From Chrysomallon squamiferum (Eukaryota > Mollusca > Gastropoda > Neomphalida > Peltospiridae), in NCBI GenBank assembly GCA_012295275.1, contig CM022670.1, forward strand, positions 3,783,264-3,843,263: a stretch of DNA of 60,000 bases, read 5' to 3'. The position numbers and the translations under genes are program-made. Below, one piece after another: positions 1-28,065 of the stretch; positions within the stretch are counted from its first letter, which is position 1; each line of letters begins with the position of its first letter. Below the pieces are notes generated by a model. It saw only the letters and a program-made list of their open reading frames with translations, did not search any database and was not told the origin of the DNA.

Positions 1-50
1 GATATGAATGAATGCATGTATGTGGGTGGGTATATATACATATGTATGTA

Positions 51-176
<126 letters not shown>

Positions 177-1375
177 TATGTATAATATGTACATTCTAAT
201 ATCCCAACTATTATGATGTATAAACTAAATACGTGTAACTTGCACTTGATAACAAACGACAGTAAACATTTATTAATAATGAGCTTAGAGCCTCTGGAGC
301 TTATACGCGATAAACAGATTAGATAAAAAAAAAATTGGGAGGCAACACTGGGAAAGAATATAAGTTAATAATTAACACAAGGCATAATGAACAGAGAATT
401 GGATGTCGAACACGATACTTTATTTGATATAACATTAGTTACAAATCATAAGTCTATTCAGCTGCATGTCGCATCTGTCTCTCTAATATCAGTTTGTCTG
501 TTTATTTATCTGTCTATCTGTTTCTGTCTCTCTTTTTCTCGTCTCTCGTAATCTTTCTATCTACCTATCTCAGACGCACACACAGACAGACACGAACGCC
601 CCTACAAACTTATAAACCTACACCAATAAACTCGCGCGTGCGGACACCCACGCAGTCCTATCTGGTCTGTTTTTGGATTTTCATTTATTTGCCATTATTG
701 CTGCTTTAAGCGATACTTTTATAACTGACTGCATTAATAAAAAAAATGATAAGGAAAAAAAAATACAACCACTAACCAAACAAAAAACGAGCAAAAACAA
801 CATTAAGATAACATCTAGTTTTTCATTTTTACGTATTTTATATATGTATTGACTTTTTTTGTTTGTTTTTCGGGTTTATTTTGTTGTTGTTGTTGTTGTT
901 GTTGTAGTTGTTTTGTATGTTATCTTGTTGTTGTTATTTTAGGTGGTTTTGGAGGGTTTTTTTTTTTTGGTTTTCGTTAATTTATTTATATTATGCTGCT
1001 TCTATCGTTCAGACCACAACTGTTACATGTTCTGCAGCTACATCACTAACAGGCCTACTTCACAAACACACACACCACAGCAGAGCTACTGCTTCTTCCG
1101 AACCGACGCAGTTGTACATTTTAACGGTGTAAACTGTCCTCTGTTCCCAGTGAAAGAAAAACACTGTTTGTTGTTGGCTGGAAACAATAGCGTATTCACA
1201 GGTCGATACGGCAAACACAATTCGTTTCTGACAGTTTGTCATGACAACAAAGAAAGCTTTGAAGAGATACATCATGACAGTTTCCTTATTTGTGAATAGT
1301 CAGTGTATGGTTATGACCTACTAAAAAAAGATAACAGATTTCAAAAATATAAATGAAATCTAGCTTTATTTAGCG

Positions 1376-1376
<1 letters not shown>

Positions 1377-1441
<65 letters not shown>
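1377..1441. repeat. (TC)n microsatellite
   Basis: A pure TC tract of about 65 bp. Confidence 0.97.
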
Positions 1442-1443
<2 letters not shown>

Positions 1444-1663
1444 GTTTAACGTATTTGTGTTTTCTGGTACATTGTTTGTCATTTGTTGACATTTCAACGA
1501 CTTCGTCTTTCCGTTACTCTGTCTGTCTGTGTCTTATATAAAGCCGGAGTAAAAAGTTAAACATTACTTTATTTTCTGAACTTTCCACTGTATCGAACAA
1601 ATAAATAAATCTCTACGTGATAGGTTATAAATGACGTAGTCATCTAGTTGCAAGATAATGAGT

Positions 1664-1700
<37 letters not shown>

Positions 1701-2305
1701 TTATTATTATTATAATTATTATTATTATGATTCGTAAAAATATACAAGTCGTTTCATACGATTAATATTATATAAAAAAACAACACTTAAAATGACCTCT
1801 GACCCCAAAGTAAGGTCGTGTATATCAAGTATCATGCTGTCGTGCTTCTAAGCAGTGTGTCACCGCTGACAAAGGATGACGTCAGCTGACGGTTAACTAT
1901 TTGAACTTGACCGAACATGCAATATAACTGAAGATATATTATAAATGCACTGAATGAGCCTGCATGTTAAAATACCGCTCTTTTCAAATACCTAATATGT
2001 CATTTATCAGTTTTGACTGCACGACACTCGTTATATCTATAGTGTGTATTTATGATCTGCTTGTTTAGCACGAACAATGAACATTAAATAAAAATAGTTT
2101 TTGGAAGAACAATAGAGCTTTGTCATTTCTGCTGCATGCTGCGACTCAAAGGATAAAATGATAAAGGATCTGCGTGCGAGAGAGCGACAGAGAGACAGAT
2201 CGACAGACACACAAAAAGAGACTGTATTAAAAAAAATTAAGAAAGAAAGAAAGATACATTACGAAATACAGCACATTCAGCAAAGAGGAGAGATTTAGAG
2301 ACACG

Positions 2306-2508
<203 letters not shown>

Positions 2509-4005
2509 AAATAAGCAAAATAGTGATACTGTAATAAAAATAATAATTTCGTAACGTGCTGTAGTCGACGTAGCTAGAGATGACGACAAACAAAACATTT
2601 GTCTGTTTCGTTCATTCACTTGTCACTACTACTTAATGGCGCAGAACCGGATGCTGCCAACATGTTCTGATTTATTAATAATGCCTTTCCATTATCACAC
2701 ACGAGTAACTGAAAGAAGATGCTTGTTATTCTTTGTTGCTGCTGTTGTTGTTTTGTTTGGTTTATCGATTTCATTTTGTTCTGTTTATGTTCACGAGTCT
2801 GTGTTGTGTACGTGAATGCGTAGGTACCATTGTGTGATGCGTTCTGTATTTGTTGTCTATGATGACATTTTGTACCTTTGTCTGTACGTACATTTGTGCT
2901 ACGTGCGTTAAAACAAAGGTCTGTACGTATCTCTGTTTGCCGTTGATTGATTGTATAGAATGCTTTATTATAGCGATGTAAATGAAATAAATGAAATAAG
3001 ATCTGCTTAAAGAAAACAAAGAAACAAAAATAATGTTAAAAATATATAACCATAAATTGTGTTTTATTCTTCTTCATATTTTTTTGTCCCCTTAGTGTTT
3101 TTCTATTTATTTTAGTGACAAATGGAGACTGGTATAAAGACATTAACCTTTCATTATTTCTTTTTTCTTCTTCTTTTTTTCCATCCAGATTTTAAATTCT
3201 TCTTCTACCTTGTCTAGAAGTTAATTTAATTCTAGAAAAGATATATAAATGATATCTAAAAAATACGTCTTATTTACAGTGTCTTAAAATTTATCCGGTA
3301 TTCTGTGTAATAGCTGTTTATACCGTTTAACGGTAAATAAATAAATAACGATGATAAAGGATTTTTTGACAGCTATATTTGATAAATGAAATAAAACCGA
3401 GTCCACAACCTTGACAGTTTAATCTTTTTATTTTTTTATACGTCGTCCTGATGTTTATATTTTGTCCACATCATATATGCGTTTTATTCGTCAGCCGTTA
3501 TATAAATTATTATACCACTGTGACGTATATAATTACGTCACAATGGACATTTTTCAAACGATAATGTAATATATTTATTATAACATTTTACGTATGCAAA
3601 TGCTGCTAGGGAAAATTACTACTTTCTTTTGCTGCGTGGCCTATGTATTTGCTGTTTTTGTTTATACTGTGTCAGTTATACGTATGCAATGATGAAATTG
3701 TTTTCCTTATATATTTAATGTTTGTTCTAAAAATTTCTTTGTTGAAAAAATTCATTATTAATCTGTTTATCAGTAGATATTGATTTGGTATTACAAAACT
3801 TAAATGAAACTTTATAAAAAAAAAAAAAAAAAAAAAAAATATCTATTTATCTCTCCCTTTTTCACTTTCTCTGTCTCTGTCTCCCTCTGTCTTTTTTTTT
3901 ATGTCTCCCACTCTCTGTCTTTCTCTTTCTGTCTCTCTTTCTCGCCGTCTCTCTCACTTTTTTCATGCGCTCTCTCTCTCTTTGTCTCATTCTCTCTGCC
4001 TCTTT

Positions 4006-4141
<136 letters not shown>

Positions 4142-4412
4142 AAACACACAAACATATTTCATTGTTTGCTGTATGTAATTAATAACCACATCCTGGATTA
4201 AGTTAATATATTTCATCAGCTGACAACAGTTACCTTTAGCGGTCAAGTTAATATGACAGTGACAGGTAGCCATGTTGTTCGTGACATGTCAAGCGTGAAG
4301 GTCTTTCGCATGACAATAAATCAAGCGTGGTTTACAACTAGTGTAATTGTTTCAGCTATGGGGTAAATTAATAATAAGCGTGTAGAGTGTTCCGCTATAG
4401 CACATATACACG

Positions 4413-4511
4413 TACTTAATAAAACATATGCACATAACATAAATACATAAACTTAATAAAACATATGCACATATACTTAATAAAACATACATGCATAAAC
4501 TTAATAAAGTA
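4413..4511. repeat. short tandem repeat, unit core ACTTAATAAAACATATGCAC
   Basis: Four copies of a core beginning ACTTAATAAA occur at uneven spacing (about 24-40 bp). The first two share ACTTAATAAAACATATGCAC; the last two are partial. Confidence 0.75.
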
Positions 4512-7500
4512 TTACATAAATTTTTATAATTTAATATACCATCGCTGACTATTTTTTTTTTTTTTTTTTGTATTGTTTATTTTAACAGCAAAGCTAAAAA
4601 TTAAATATATAAATAAAAACGAAAAAATAAAAATAAAGAAATAAATTTATCATCCTCAGCTTTCTAATTTTTGCTTCATTAAAAAAAATATATATGATAT
4701 TAAAATAATGTGTTCTATTATCGTAATAATGGGTTTTTGTGTGTTTGTTTTTGTTGTTACGGTAAGGTGCAAACACAAAAGTTCTTGCTGCTAATAATTT
4801 TTGATAACATTAGTTCGCATATAATTTCACCACATTACAGCTTAAAAGACATTCACAAAGGAATATAAGTGCTAGATACAGGTAAAATTTGACCTAAATA
4901 AAAAACAAAACAGCCTCCTGTGACATCTAATGTCACATCTAGAATATGCAGTTGTTGACATGAACGAGATTTGTGAGAAATGGTGGCATTTGCAAATACT
5001 GGAACGAGTGTCATATACCCGAAATGCACTTTGTTCCTTACTGATGAACTTTTCGACTGACGTCCGTCTGCAACTACGACTGCGGCAAAAACAATGATAA
5101 ATATAATCACGCTTTATTTACTTGCTGACAGGCAAACAAAGAAATTTAAATAAATTCCTAGAAACGCTAATTCCGAGATTCGTCCTGTCGGTCAGAATGT
5201 AACCCTGTCGTACGCTGGTTTTTTATTTATTTATTTCTTTAGAGGGATGCTGGTGGGTTTTTGTTTGTATTTCCCCCCCCCCACTGACAAAGTTACAGCA
5301 CTAAACAAATCGTAGATCTTCTTTTAAATTTAATTTATTCTGAATGAGAGATGCACTTAACGATAGACGTAACAGTTAGCTACAAGTTTAAAATTACATA
5401 CTCCTGGTTGTTTAAATCTTATTTTAGTAACCATTTTGAATATTCAAGGCTCTCTAGAGTTCACTGTCTACGAATCTGGGTTGTATGCACAAGACAGTGT
5501 TAGCATGTTAGGGAGAAGGAAAAACTAATCTGACACTTTTCCGATTAGCATTCGCACGTGAACGAGTCACGAACGTAGAAGCTACCATTCTTACGTAATT
5601 GCGTTGATTAACTTTCATCGGTAAGACAAAAGGAAATTTATTTTGCACACTGCACCTGGTTTTTTTGCAATTTTCTGCGACCAGAGATAATTGGTCTTTT
5701 GTTCAATGAATATATCATTTAGAAAATGTATATTTGTTTCTTTCCTGGTGTTTGTGTGAAATATATCTTAGCTAATAAGAGGAATTTTAATGCGTCAAAG
5801 AATATGGAAGTGATGACGTCAAACATTTTAAAATGTCAAAGCGGAAAGAAATATCTATCTGTTTATTTTATTTTATTTTATTTTATTTTATTTTCACATT
5901 CTTTAATCTCTGATTTTATAGCGTTATAGCATAATAATTACATTGTTAAAATTATTATTGATATTATGCATTTTTTTATTGTAATTACGGTCTTCTGCTG
6001 GTTCTAAATTCATAAAGGCGCTTTAAAACAAAAGAAAAAACAACAAATAAACAAATAAACAAACAAATAAAGATAAAGTTAAAAAAACAACAAAAACGTG
6101 GCCATTTCCATTGAGCGGTTATCACAAGTCACACTGCATAAACGCGGCTTTAACGACAAAGCAGAAAGACAAATGTGGCATGCGAGGAAACGAGGAAATG
6201 AGCGATTGTTCACCACATGCAATGTGACTAGTTTCGCTGTGAGCGGTCAAAGTCTGCCAGAAACATTGTGAATCCTTTAAAATGACCGAAAACAAATGTG
6301 CTTGTTGTCTGTTGCATGCAGTTATGAAACACAGACTGGTACAATGGCCATTAACCTTATTTTGACTGACATTATTTATCATAAAATGTGGAAAATATGA
6401 ACATCAGCGACTGGTTGTGTGACAGCGTATGTATGTCTGTATCTACATGTGTATGTGCGTATGAGAATGTGTGTGTGTGTGTCTGAGAAGGGAAGAAGAA
6501 GAGAAGACAGACAGACAGACAGACAGACAGTATAGATGCACGTGTGCAGAAAGAATGAAATGCAAGAAACTTTGATTCTCTTTATTTTCATTCCTTCGTT
6601 CTTTCTCTTTAGATAAATGTTTTAAAATCATTTGTAGCCTCAACAGCTATTAGTATGGTAGCCCATGCCACTAGTACTCGACTGATAACGACTGTTGTTA
6701 CTACTACCACAATCCATGCTCGTTTTACTGCTACTACCACGGCTGCTACTGTTGCTATGTCATGTATGTTGTTGTTGCTGCAGATGCTGCAATATCTTTT
6801 GAATCTGTTTTTTCAACTGAGACTAACACAACAACAAAAAGACAAAGAACAACATATATATATACATTGTTCTTTGTACTTTATTGTTGTGTGGTATTGT
6901 GGGGGATTTTGTATTTTGTATTATTTTGTTTTTTATTCTTTATATATTTTATTCTTTTTTTTAACTTTTTTATTTTATTTATTTATTTATTTGTTTGTTT
7001 TTATTTTTTATTTTGTTGTTGTTGTTTGTATATATGCTGACTATACTGACGTCAAATGTATCAAAAACATGATGTTACTAAACGTTTTCTCTGTTCTGTT
7101 ACGTAGATGTAAACATTTTTCAGCATATTATTTCTATTACTGAGTAATATTTCTGTTTCTGATCTTTTTACACTGCGAAGTTTGTATCACGTAACCAGGA
7201 CGTCACATAAATCTGGCTGGTTTATAACCAGGACAAGTGTCAGACACTTCTTGATAGAAACAAACTGACACTGGTCAGCGCGAGTAGCTGTCATAAAATC
7301 CTTCTCAGCACATAAACAAAACCACTTTGATTAAAAGCGACACAAGATGGAAAAGACGCATAGTCTTTGTTACAGGAAGCGTAGCCTATATTATAAAGGA
7401 CAAAAGAAAATTTAAGTTATGATGGAGCTTATTATTAATTAGAAACAAAATAAGATAGACATTTCACACAGTATTCGACACAGAAAAGGGAATCTATATT

Positions 7501-8090
7501 GTTAAATGGAGAAAAGAATGTGCAAGATGTCACATAGTTTTTTACAGACACAAAAATAAAACTATTAATTTTAAAACCAAATAAGATTTTGTTAAAAGAA
7601 ATCGAAGCCTTTAAAGATTAAACGCAAAAGAGGATTTAACATATGATTTTGCGGAGTGTTTTGTTTGTTGTTTTATTTTTTTTCTGTGTTTGTGGTGGGT
7701 TTTTTTTTTTTTTTTTGGAGGGGTTGAATTTGAAGTAGACACAGAAGTAGAATACTGAGCTTTGGATTTGTTTTTGTGGTGTTTTTGTGTTTCATTGTGT
7801 TTTATTGTGTGTGTTCTTGGGGTTTTTTTGTGGGGGTTTATTGGGTTTATTTGTTTATTTTGTTTCTTAAATAACTGAAGTGAGCATCGGGAAAGAAAGC
7901 CTAAAATGATGATGATGATGATGACTACAATCGCTGATGATGATGACAATGAAAAACAAATTTAAAAAAATAATTAAACTACAAAATGATTCCGCTGATA
8001 AGAACTTTGAAGACATACTAGAATTTAAATCTTATAATATTATTTATATTATAAGTTAATATTTAAATTTAATCCAGATCACTTACTAAA
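4512..8090. other. intergenic, no gene recognised
   Basis: AT-rich sequence without a credible coding exon. It holds a C-run near 5273-5282, full CRE-type octamers TGACGTCA at 5814-5821 and 7047-7054, short T and A runs, and two adjacent small hairpin motifs at 7217-7249. Low-complexity frames around 6655-7143 and 7611-7949 are not taken as genes. Confidence 0.55.
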
Positions 8091-8516
8091 CACACACACA
8101 CTCACAGACACACAGACACACACACACACACACACACACAACACGCTCTTACTAACATATATTTATATAGGCCAATATAAACAACCAAAAGTAAACAATG
8201 CCATACATAGAATTCATGAACCCAGTTTGATCCGAACCTGTAAGTATTTCTATATATCACTGAAACTGGGACGCTATGACCTTCTTTTGAGAAAAGGGTC
8301 ACCGTTTAATTTGTCTCTGACCTTTTGGCACCTTAGTGCCTGCTTCATAGATGGGGAGGTTTTAAAGAAGGCCATTTTAATGATAATGAATCTGATAGAG
8401 AGACAGAGGGACAGACACACAGAGAACTGTAACAAATGTATAACTGACAAAGAATGAATGATTAAATTATTGTGATGAAGTTTAATCGTAGAATAGAGGC
8501 CATCCTAAGATTTGTT

Positions 8517-8982
<466 letters not shown>

Positions 8983-8985
<3 letters not shown>

Positions 8986-9577
8986 CGAAATAGTCTTTGA
9001 TACCCAGACTTATTTCTGATTGTTAACAAGTGGGTGCCATCCGCCAAACTTGTCACTAATCTTTGTCCCTTTATTTTTTTATATATTTTTTTCTTCTTCT
9101 TCTGTTTTCTTCCTGATCTACTGGCGACACATTATTCAACCAATGTACGATTAGCAACTATTTCAGTCCTACCTTATGACGTTTTCCTCAATGTTCAAAG
9201 TGACAGTCTTTTTGTGTCTATTGTTTGCTATAGCATTTCTCCTTCCTTTTTTTAGACGTGTTTTTGTTTTGTTGTTATCGTTGACGTACGTAGCCTTCGC
9301 TCTGACATTTCAGTACCACGGCGTAGCCGCTCTGTTCAGCATTAGCACGAGTCGCCCCCGTCGTAAAAATGGCCATGAAAAAAAAACATGCGGCCGTAAC
9401 AAAGAAAAACTAAATGTTTCTTAACCTTTCCTTGCTTGTTCGTCCCACGCAACCCATACACACACACACACCCTCTGAACCCATCCGTGCGTCACAACAT
9501 TTCGTTAAGATAAATAAACGACTTCAACTTTCACCTCAAATGCTTCTCCGTTGTTCCCTAAAATGACCAGTCGTTTA

Positions 9578-9616
<39 letters not shown>

Positions 9617-10330
9617 ATGATTGAAAAATTGATTATCTTGTGGTTTATCTAATACCATTCCCTGGAACTCTGTATCTAGAACAAAATAATTTGCAGTCTG
9701 ATTACCCGTCTTGAATGTTCTATTTCAGACCTAGAAACTATAGACACATAGAGAATCACAATACGAGCTATTGAAATCATACAAAATAGTAGTAATAATA
9801 ATAATAACCAGAAGAAGAAGAAGAAGAAGAAAAAGAAAAATATATAAATAAATTTCATTTCCCAGTTTTTAATCTAACATCTTAGTATCCAATACAATGT
9901 TATTTCCGAGCATGAATCTTTTACGCCGGCACCTAGGCACTTTCATAGTCATTATCAAAATACCGTTACCGAAACAAGTACAGGCAAACTACCAAACCAC
10001 GCTCACCTTCAAACCACCTCAAATCCGTCACCAGTCATTCCATTACTCCAACCTCCACTCACACCGCTGCTCACGTCGTTACTCAAACCACGACTCACAC
10101 TATTGCTCACATCGCTACTCACACCGTTACTCAAACCACAACTCAGATGATTATTCAGACCGTTACTAACACCACAGTCTGCAGATAACTACAAGACTAC
10201 ATCACTTTCTTGTTTTTTCCCCCGAAACTTCACCGTCATCATCATCATCATCACACCACCCACATTTGATCTTGTCCGTCTACAACACCACTCTGACTAC
10301 CACCCCATCCCCCCATTACCCCCACCACCC
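8983..10330. other. upstream region of the SLC26 gene
   Basis: Holds an (AAAT)n tract at about 9577-9619 and, at 9260-9480, a stretch of higher complexity with several CpGs. From about 9960 the sequence becomes rich in C and A and poor in G, with a degenerate tandem repeat (separate entry) and C-rich blocks near 10300-10345. No coding exon was recognised. Confidence 0.5.
10049..10170. repeat. degenerate ~12 bp tandem repeat (ACTCACACCGTT-like), 48 bp higher order
   Basis: Repeated units resemble ACTCACACCGTT. The string GTTACTCAAACCAC recurs about 48 bp apart (near 10078 and 10126), so the 12-mers are grouped into a longer unit. A plus-strand frame reads as His/Ser/Arg/Tyr repeats, but with no start context or splice sites I do not call it coding. 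Confidence 0.7.
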
Positions 10331-10488
10331 TCCCCCCTCTTAGCTGCCCCCACCTACCTTGTCACTCATAACAGATCAAAGGTTAGTATCGTTAAAGCAA
10401 GACCGTCGCAAACACTCTGTGACGTATCCGTCAACGTACGTCGCTGCGATTTCGCTCACGTCGCACCGGCGAATGACTTCTACAGGCG

Positions 10489-10538
10489 TGACGTCACCGC
10501 CATGTCTACCTCCCCCAGTGACTCTGTGGCTTTATATT
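10489..10538 (+). promoter_or_regulatory. putative SLC26 core promoter: CRE plus TATA-like box
   Basis: A full palindromic CRE octamer TGACGTCA lies at 10489-10496, and a TATA-like TTTATATT at 10531-10538. The surrounding 200 bp has more CpG and C than the flanks. About 90 bp downstream is a strong splice donor (CTTAG then GTAAGT at 10628), which fits a short non-coding first exon. The assignment to the SLC26 gene is inferred from strand and order only. Confidence 0.5.
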
Positions 10539-10561
10539 CCAGGATCTTCTTTGGTGGACAA

Positions 10562-10627
10562 CAATTGATGTTTATCCGCACAAGCAACAAGACCTAGGTG
10601 GAAGAGGACAAACAAAAGAAAACTTAG
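10562..10627 (+). other. putative non-coding first exon (5' UTR) of the SLC26 gene
   Basis: It begins about 25-30 bp after a TATA-like box and ends at a consensus donor, GTAAGT at 10628. The next acceptor in line is TTTTTACAG ending at 12138, 43 bp before the start codon. The left edge is only a guess from TATA spacing. Confidence 0.45.
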
Positions 10628-11081
10628 GTAAGTTTTGAAAAAGAAAAAAAAAAATAAAAAAAAAAAAAAAATACGACTTCTTATATGTTTGTTAAATAAC
10701 GATGAAATATTTTAAAAGGTGAGATATGTAGTTAGAAATGATTATGTATTTTGTTATGTGGATTATGTTATGTTATATTTATTTATTTATTTATTTATTT
10801 ATGAAAATTTAAATAATAATAAGAAAAGGCAGAAAATAAGTAATTATTTTAGTAGTAGTAGTAATGAATAACATTGTCGAAAAAAAAAATAGAAAGAGTT
10901 ATAATATCCTTTAAGTTTTGGTATGAAAGTTCCGTATTAAATATATTATATAATGATGTATTTCAAGAATTTACGTTTGTAAGCAATTACTTGAAGGCGC
11001 ATTTATTAACTACCAGGAACTTTTTCATTGTGCTTTTCTTTTCTTCTTCTTTTTTTTTTTTTTTTTTCTTTTATTTTAATT

Positions 11082-11082
<1 letters not shown>

Positions 11083-11139
<57 letters not shown>
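11083..11139. repeat. (ATT)n microsatellite
   Basis: About 19 ATT units in the putative first intron of the SLC26 gene. Confidence 0.95.
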
Positions 11140-11140
<1 letters not shown>

Positions 11141-11703
11141 AACTATTCCTGTTCCAACCACTTTGCACATTTAAAATTTAATTTTTCGATATGTCAACAT
11201 AGTTTCTGCAAATTATACAGCGAAATGTACGTTAGCTCAAATTAAATGAATATAAATAAATAAATTAAAAACGCTCGTAAATTTTCTAGACCTAATCTTC
11301 TGTCACACTAACACTATTATAAATAAACCAGACTCCTAAACTGCATCCCATGACATGCATGCTTAAACATTTAGTAAGGCGTAAGCAAAACTTCAAACGG
11401 TTGATTGACTGATGGTACTTGCATCGTTCTTCCGGGTTAAATAATACTTAATATGTTTCGTCTTTAGAGAAGTTAAACTTCTTGGCTTGCCTTGTCTTGG
11501 GTCCCGTTCTCGGTTAATCTATTAACAAAATTAATCACATGACACACGTGAATTTAATTCACGGTGACGTAATCCTCATGTGATGCTAACTGCCGCGGTT
11601 TGTGACAAACAGGCACGAAAAGGAAAACGTGTTTCTTAAGACGACAAGTTGCGCATAACTGACCTTTCTTGCAAGAAAGACAAATTTTTCATTCCATATT
11701 TTT

Positions 11704-11708
<5 letters not shown>

Positions 11709-11749
<41 letters not shown>
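11709..11749. repeat. (TA)n microsatellite
   Basis: About 20 TA units in the putative first intron of the SLC26 gene. Confidence 0.95.
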
Positions 11750-11753
<4 letters not shown>

Positions 11754-12181
11754 CAATATTGTTTACCAAGTAAATCTGTTTATACGTCCTCTGATCATGT
11801 AGCATTACATTCACATATCTTTCATGTTTAAATATATATTTATTTTACATTTCCATTGTGCACTGTTACCCTAATGTATAGTATTTCCAGCTCCAACCTG
11901 TGCTTCTGCATAAAAGATTTCCTTGTTAAATAAACAAACTATTAAAGATGAGAGTCTCCATGATTAGGCTTCCATCAGAATTTACCGAGATGCTTAAAAC
12001 AAATAATTATATTCTTATTATTTACTTACTTACTTACTTACTTAATTAATTAATTAGTTTACTTATTTATTTGTTTACTTGTTTGTTTGTTTATTTATTT
12101 ATTTATTTATTTAACTATTGGTTCATTCATTTTTACAGGTGCTTAATTAATACTGTCGTCTGACAATTTAGAGAAGACACA

Positions 12182-26200
<14,019 letters not shown>

Positions 26201-26732
26201 CAGTGAGTTGCCTCCTTGTGGCACAACGATCTAAATTTTCGCACTTCTTTCATTGTTCCTTGTAGCTTTTACCTTCCAGCGTCTTTCACATCATTGTTTA
26301 GTTAGATCCCTGCACAGTTTTTAGTCTGTTACAGCCTTAGTTCATTATTTTTACCTGTTTATCCTTTAGTTTCTTAGCTTAAATCACCTTTTTTTTTTTT
26401 TTTTTTTTTTTTTTGACTTATGATTGTTTGTTACACGTGATATGCGTTCTCATGTTCTACATAATTTTATAGTAACGACTTGTCATTGGCATTAATATCA
26501 TTTTGGTTTAATCTTGATCCAGAATGGTAGATATTTAGTTGAACGTAACTGTATGATTTAAAATGCACGTAGTCAAACAGGGTACATTGAGTTGTTACTA
26601 TAAGTTGTTCCATGAGAATGCATCTCTGTCTGGTAGTTAGTTCAAAAGCACATTTGCTTTCATTTTAAGATACACGAACCTTTCTCTTATCCTTTGTTCA
26701 TTTTTCTCTTATTTTTATATGTTTATTTCATG

Positions 26733-26770
<38 letters not shown>

Positions 26771-26900
26771 TCATTTTATTATTATTATTATTATTATTAT
26801 TCACTAGATAGATTACTTTAATAACATCATTTAGAGAATAGCCTAATAACGCAGTAATGGATTGATTCTTCATTAAATCCATGTACTGATTTTCCGTTAA

Positions 26901-26951
<51 letters not shown>

Positions 26952-27102
26952 TTCTTGCTCATCTAAAATTCAGAATTAATTGTCGTTTGGAACAGTCCTT
27001 ATAACTAAAGAAGAATGAATTATGTCACTGTAAGAAAAAAAAAATTATGAACTCATTTGTCTCACGATTTCTTCCTTCTTTTCTTTTTCTTTTTTTTCAA
27101 AA

Positions 27103-27142
<40 letters not shown>

Positions 27143-27576
27143 CTTCAAGATAAATTTCATTTCATGTATTTAGCTAAGCTTATAATGCCTGATATGTTGC
27201 GACTTATAAGAATGTCTCAATTATTATTATTTTCAGTTCCCATTAGTTGACTTTTCTTGTCTTTTGATAGTTTTTTTTTTTTTGTTTTTCATTTCAGTCC
27301 CTGCTTTTTGTGTTAATTGATTATAATTATGTTGTTAGATACATATTTAATTGTTTTACTTGCAGATTTGATGATTATTTTCTTACTATATATTGATTAT
27401 ATTATGGATAAAAAATGTATTGGTATTAAATTATTTTACTACTTACTTACTTTTAAAATAATTAAATGATCTGTTTAATTTAAATGTTCCAAAATATGTT
27501 TTTATTCTTAAGTGTTTACCGTGGGAATATTTTAGATAAGACGTTTAAAGATAATTGCAATGAAAAACGTTAATTC

Positions 27577-27836
27577 AAAATAGGTGCTGAATAAACTTTA
27601 TAATAATTCATTATTCAGCACTGATGTTGAATAAAACTTTATAATAATTCATTAATCAGAATTAATGTTGAACAAAACTTTATAATAATTCGTTATTCAG
27701 ATTTAGTATTAATAAAAACCTTATAACCGTTTAACCTTATTCATTTTTCAGAACCTGTGTCGAATGAATAAAATTTTACAATGATTCAGAACTGGTGTTG
27801 ATTGAAACTTACAATAATTCACTTTTCTATTTTCAG
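27577..27836 (+). repeat. ~41 bp tandem array, each unit ending in an acceptor-like TTCAG
   Basis: Consensus unit is a TGTTGAATAAAACTTTATAA-like core followed by TAATTCATTATTCAG. CAG trinucleotides end at 27618, 27659, 27700, 27751, 27789 and 27836. The first two steps are exactly 41 bp and later ones vary. The last unit, CTATTTTCAG, has the best pyrimidine tract and would be the acceptor for a 3' exon starting at 27837. Confidence 0.75.
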
Positions 27837-28065
27837 ATTACTACACACATGTAGATATAAAAGATGCCCTGTCCATTACAACAACGCAGTACATTCCATA
27901 TCAGTTTGAGAGAAGACTACAGACTCTCTGTGTGGACAACACTACAACCAGTAGCTCTAAATGCCAAAGTGACCTTTTGTTTACGAAAACTGTGGCGAAA
28001 ATCAGTTTCAGTCTTCTGAAGCTTACAACAAAATGTAAATTACAAATAACAGTTGGCCTAATAAA
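27837..28065 (+). other. possible 3' untranslated exon of the SLC26 gene
   Basis: A good acceptor ends at 27836. A possible donor GTGAGT lies at 26203, two bases after the SLC26 stop codon. If joined, this is a 3' UTR exon ending near the AATAAA at 28060-28065. If instead the exon ending at 25532 is spliced here, the frame adds five residues (ITTHM) and stops, giving an alternative C-terminus. Neither form can be confirmed without transcripts. Confidence 0.35.

Noticed and set aside
908-1299. 118-residue frame with some normal composition
   Set aside because: No recognisable domain, low-complexity start and no matching exon partners; likely chance.
10874-11245. Frame with poly-Phe and poly-Ile
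   Set aside because: It runs through T-runs and (ATT)n; the rest shows no domain or splice context.
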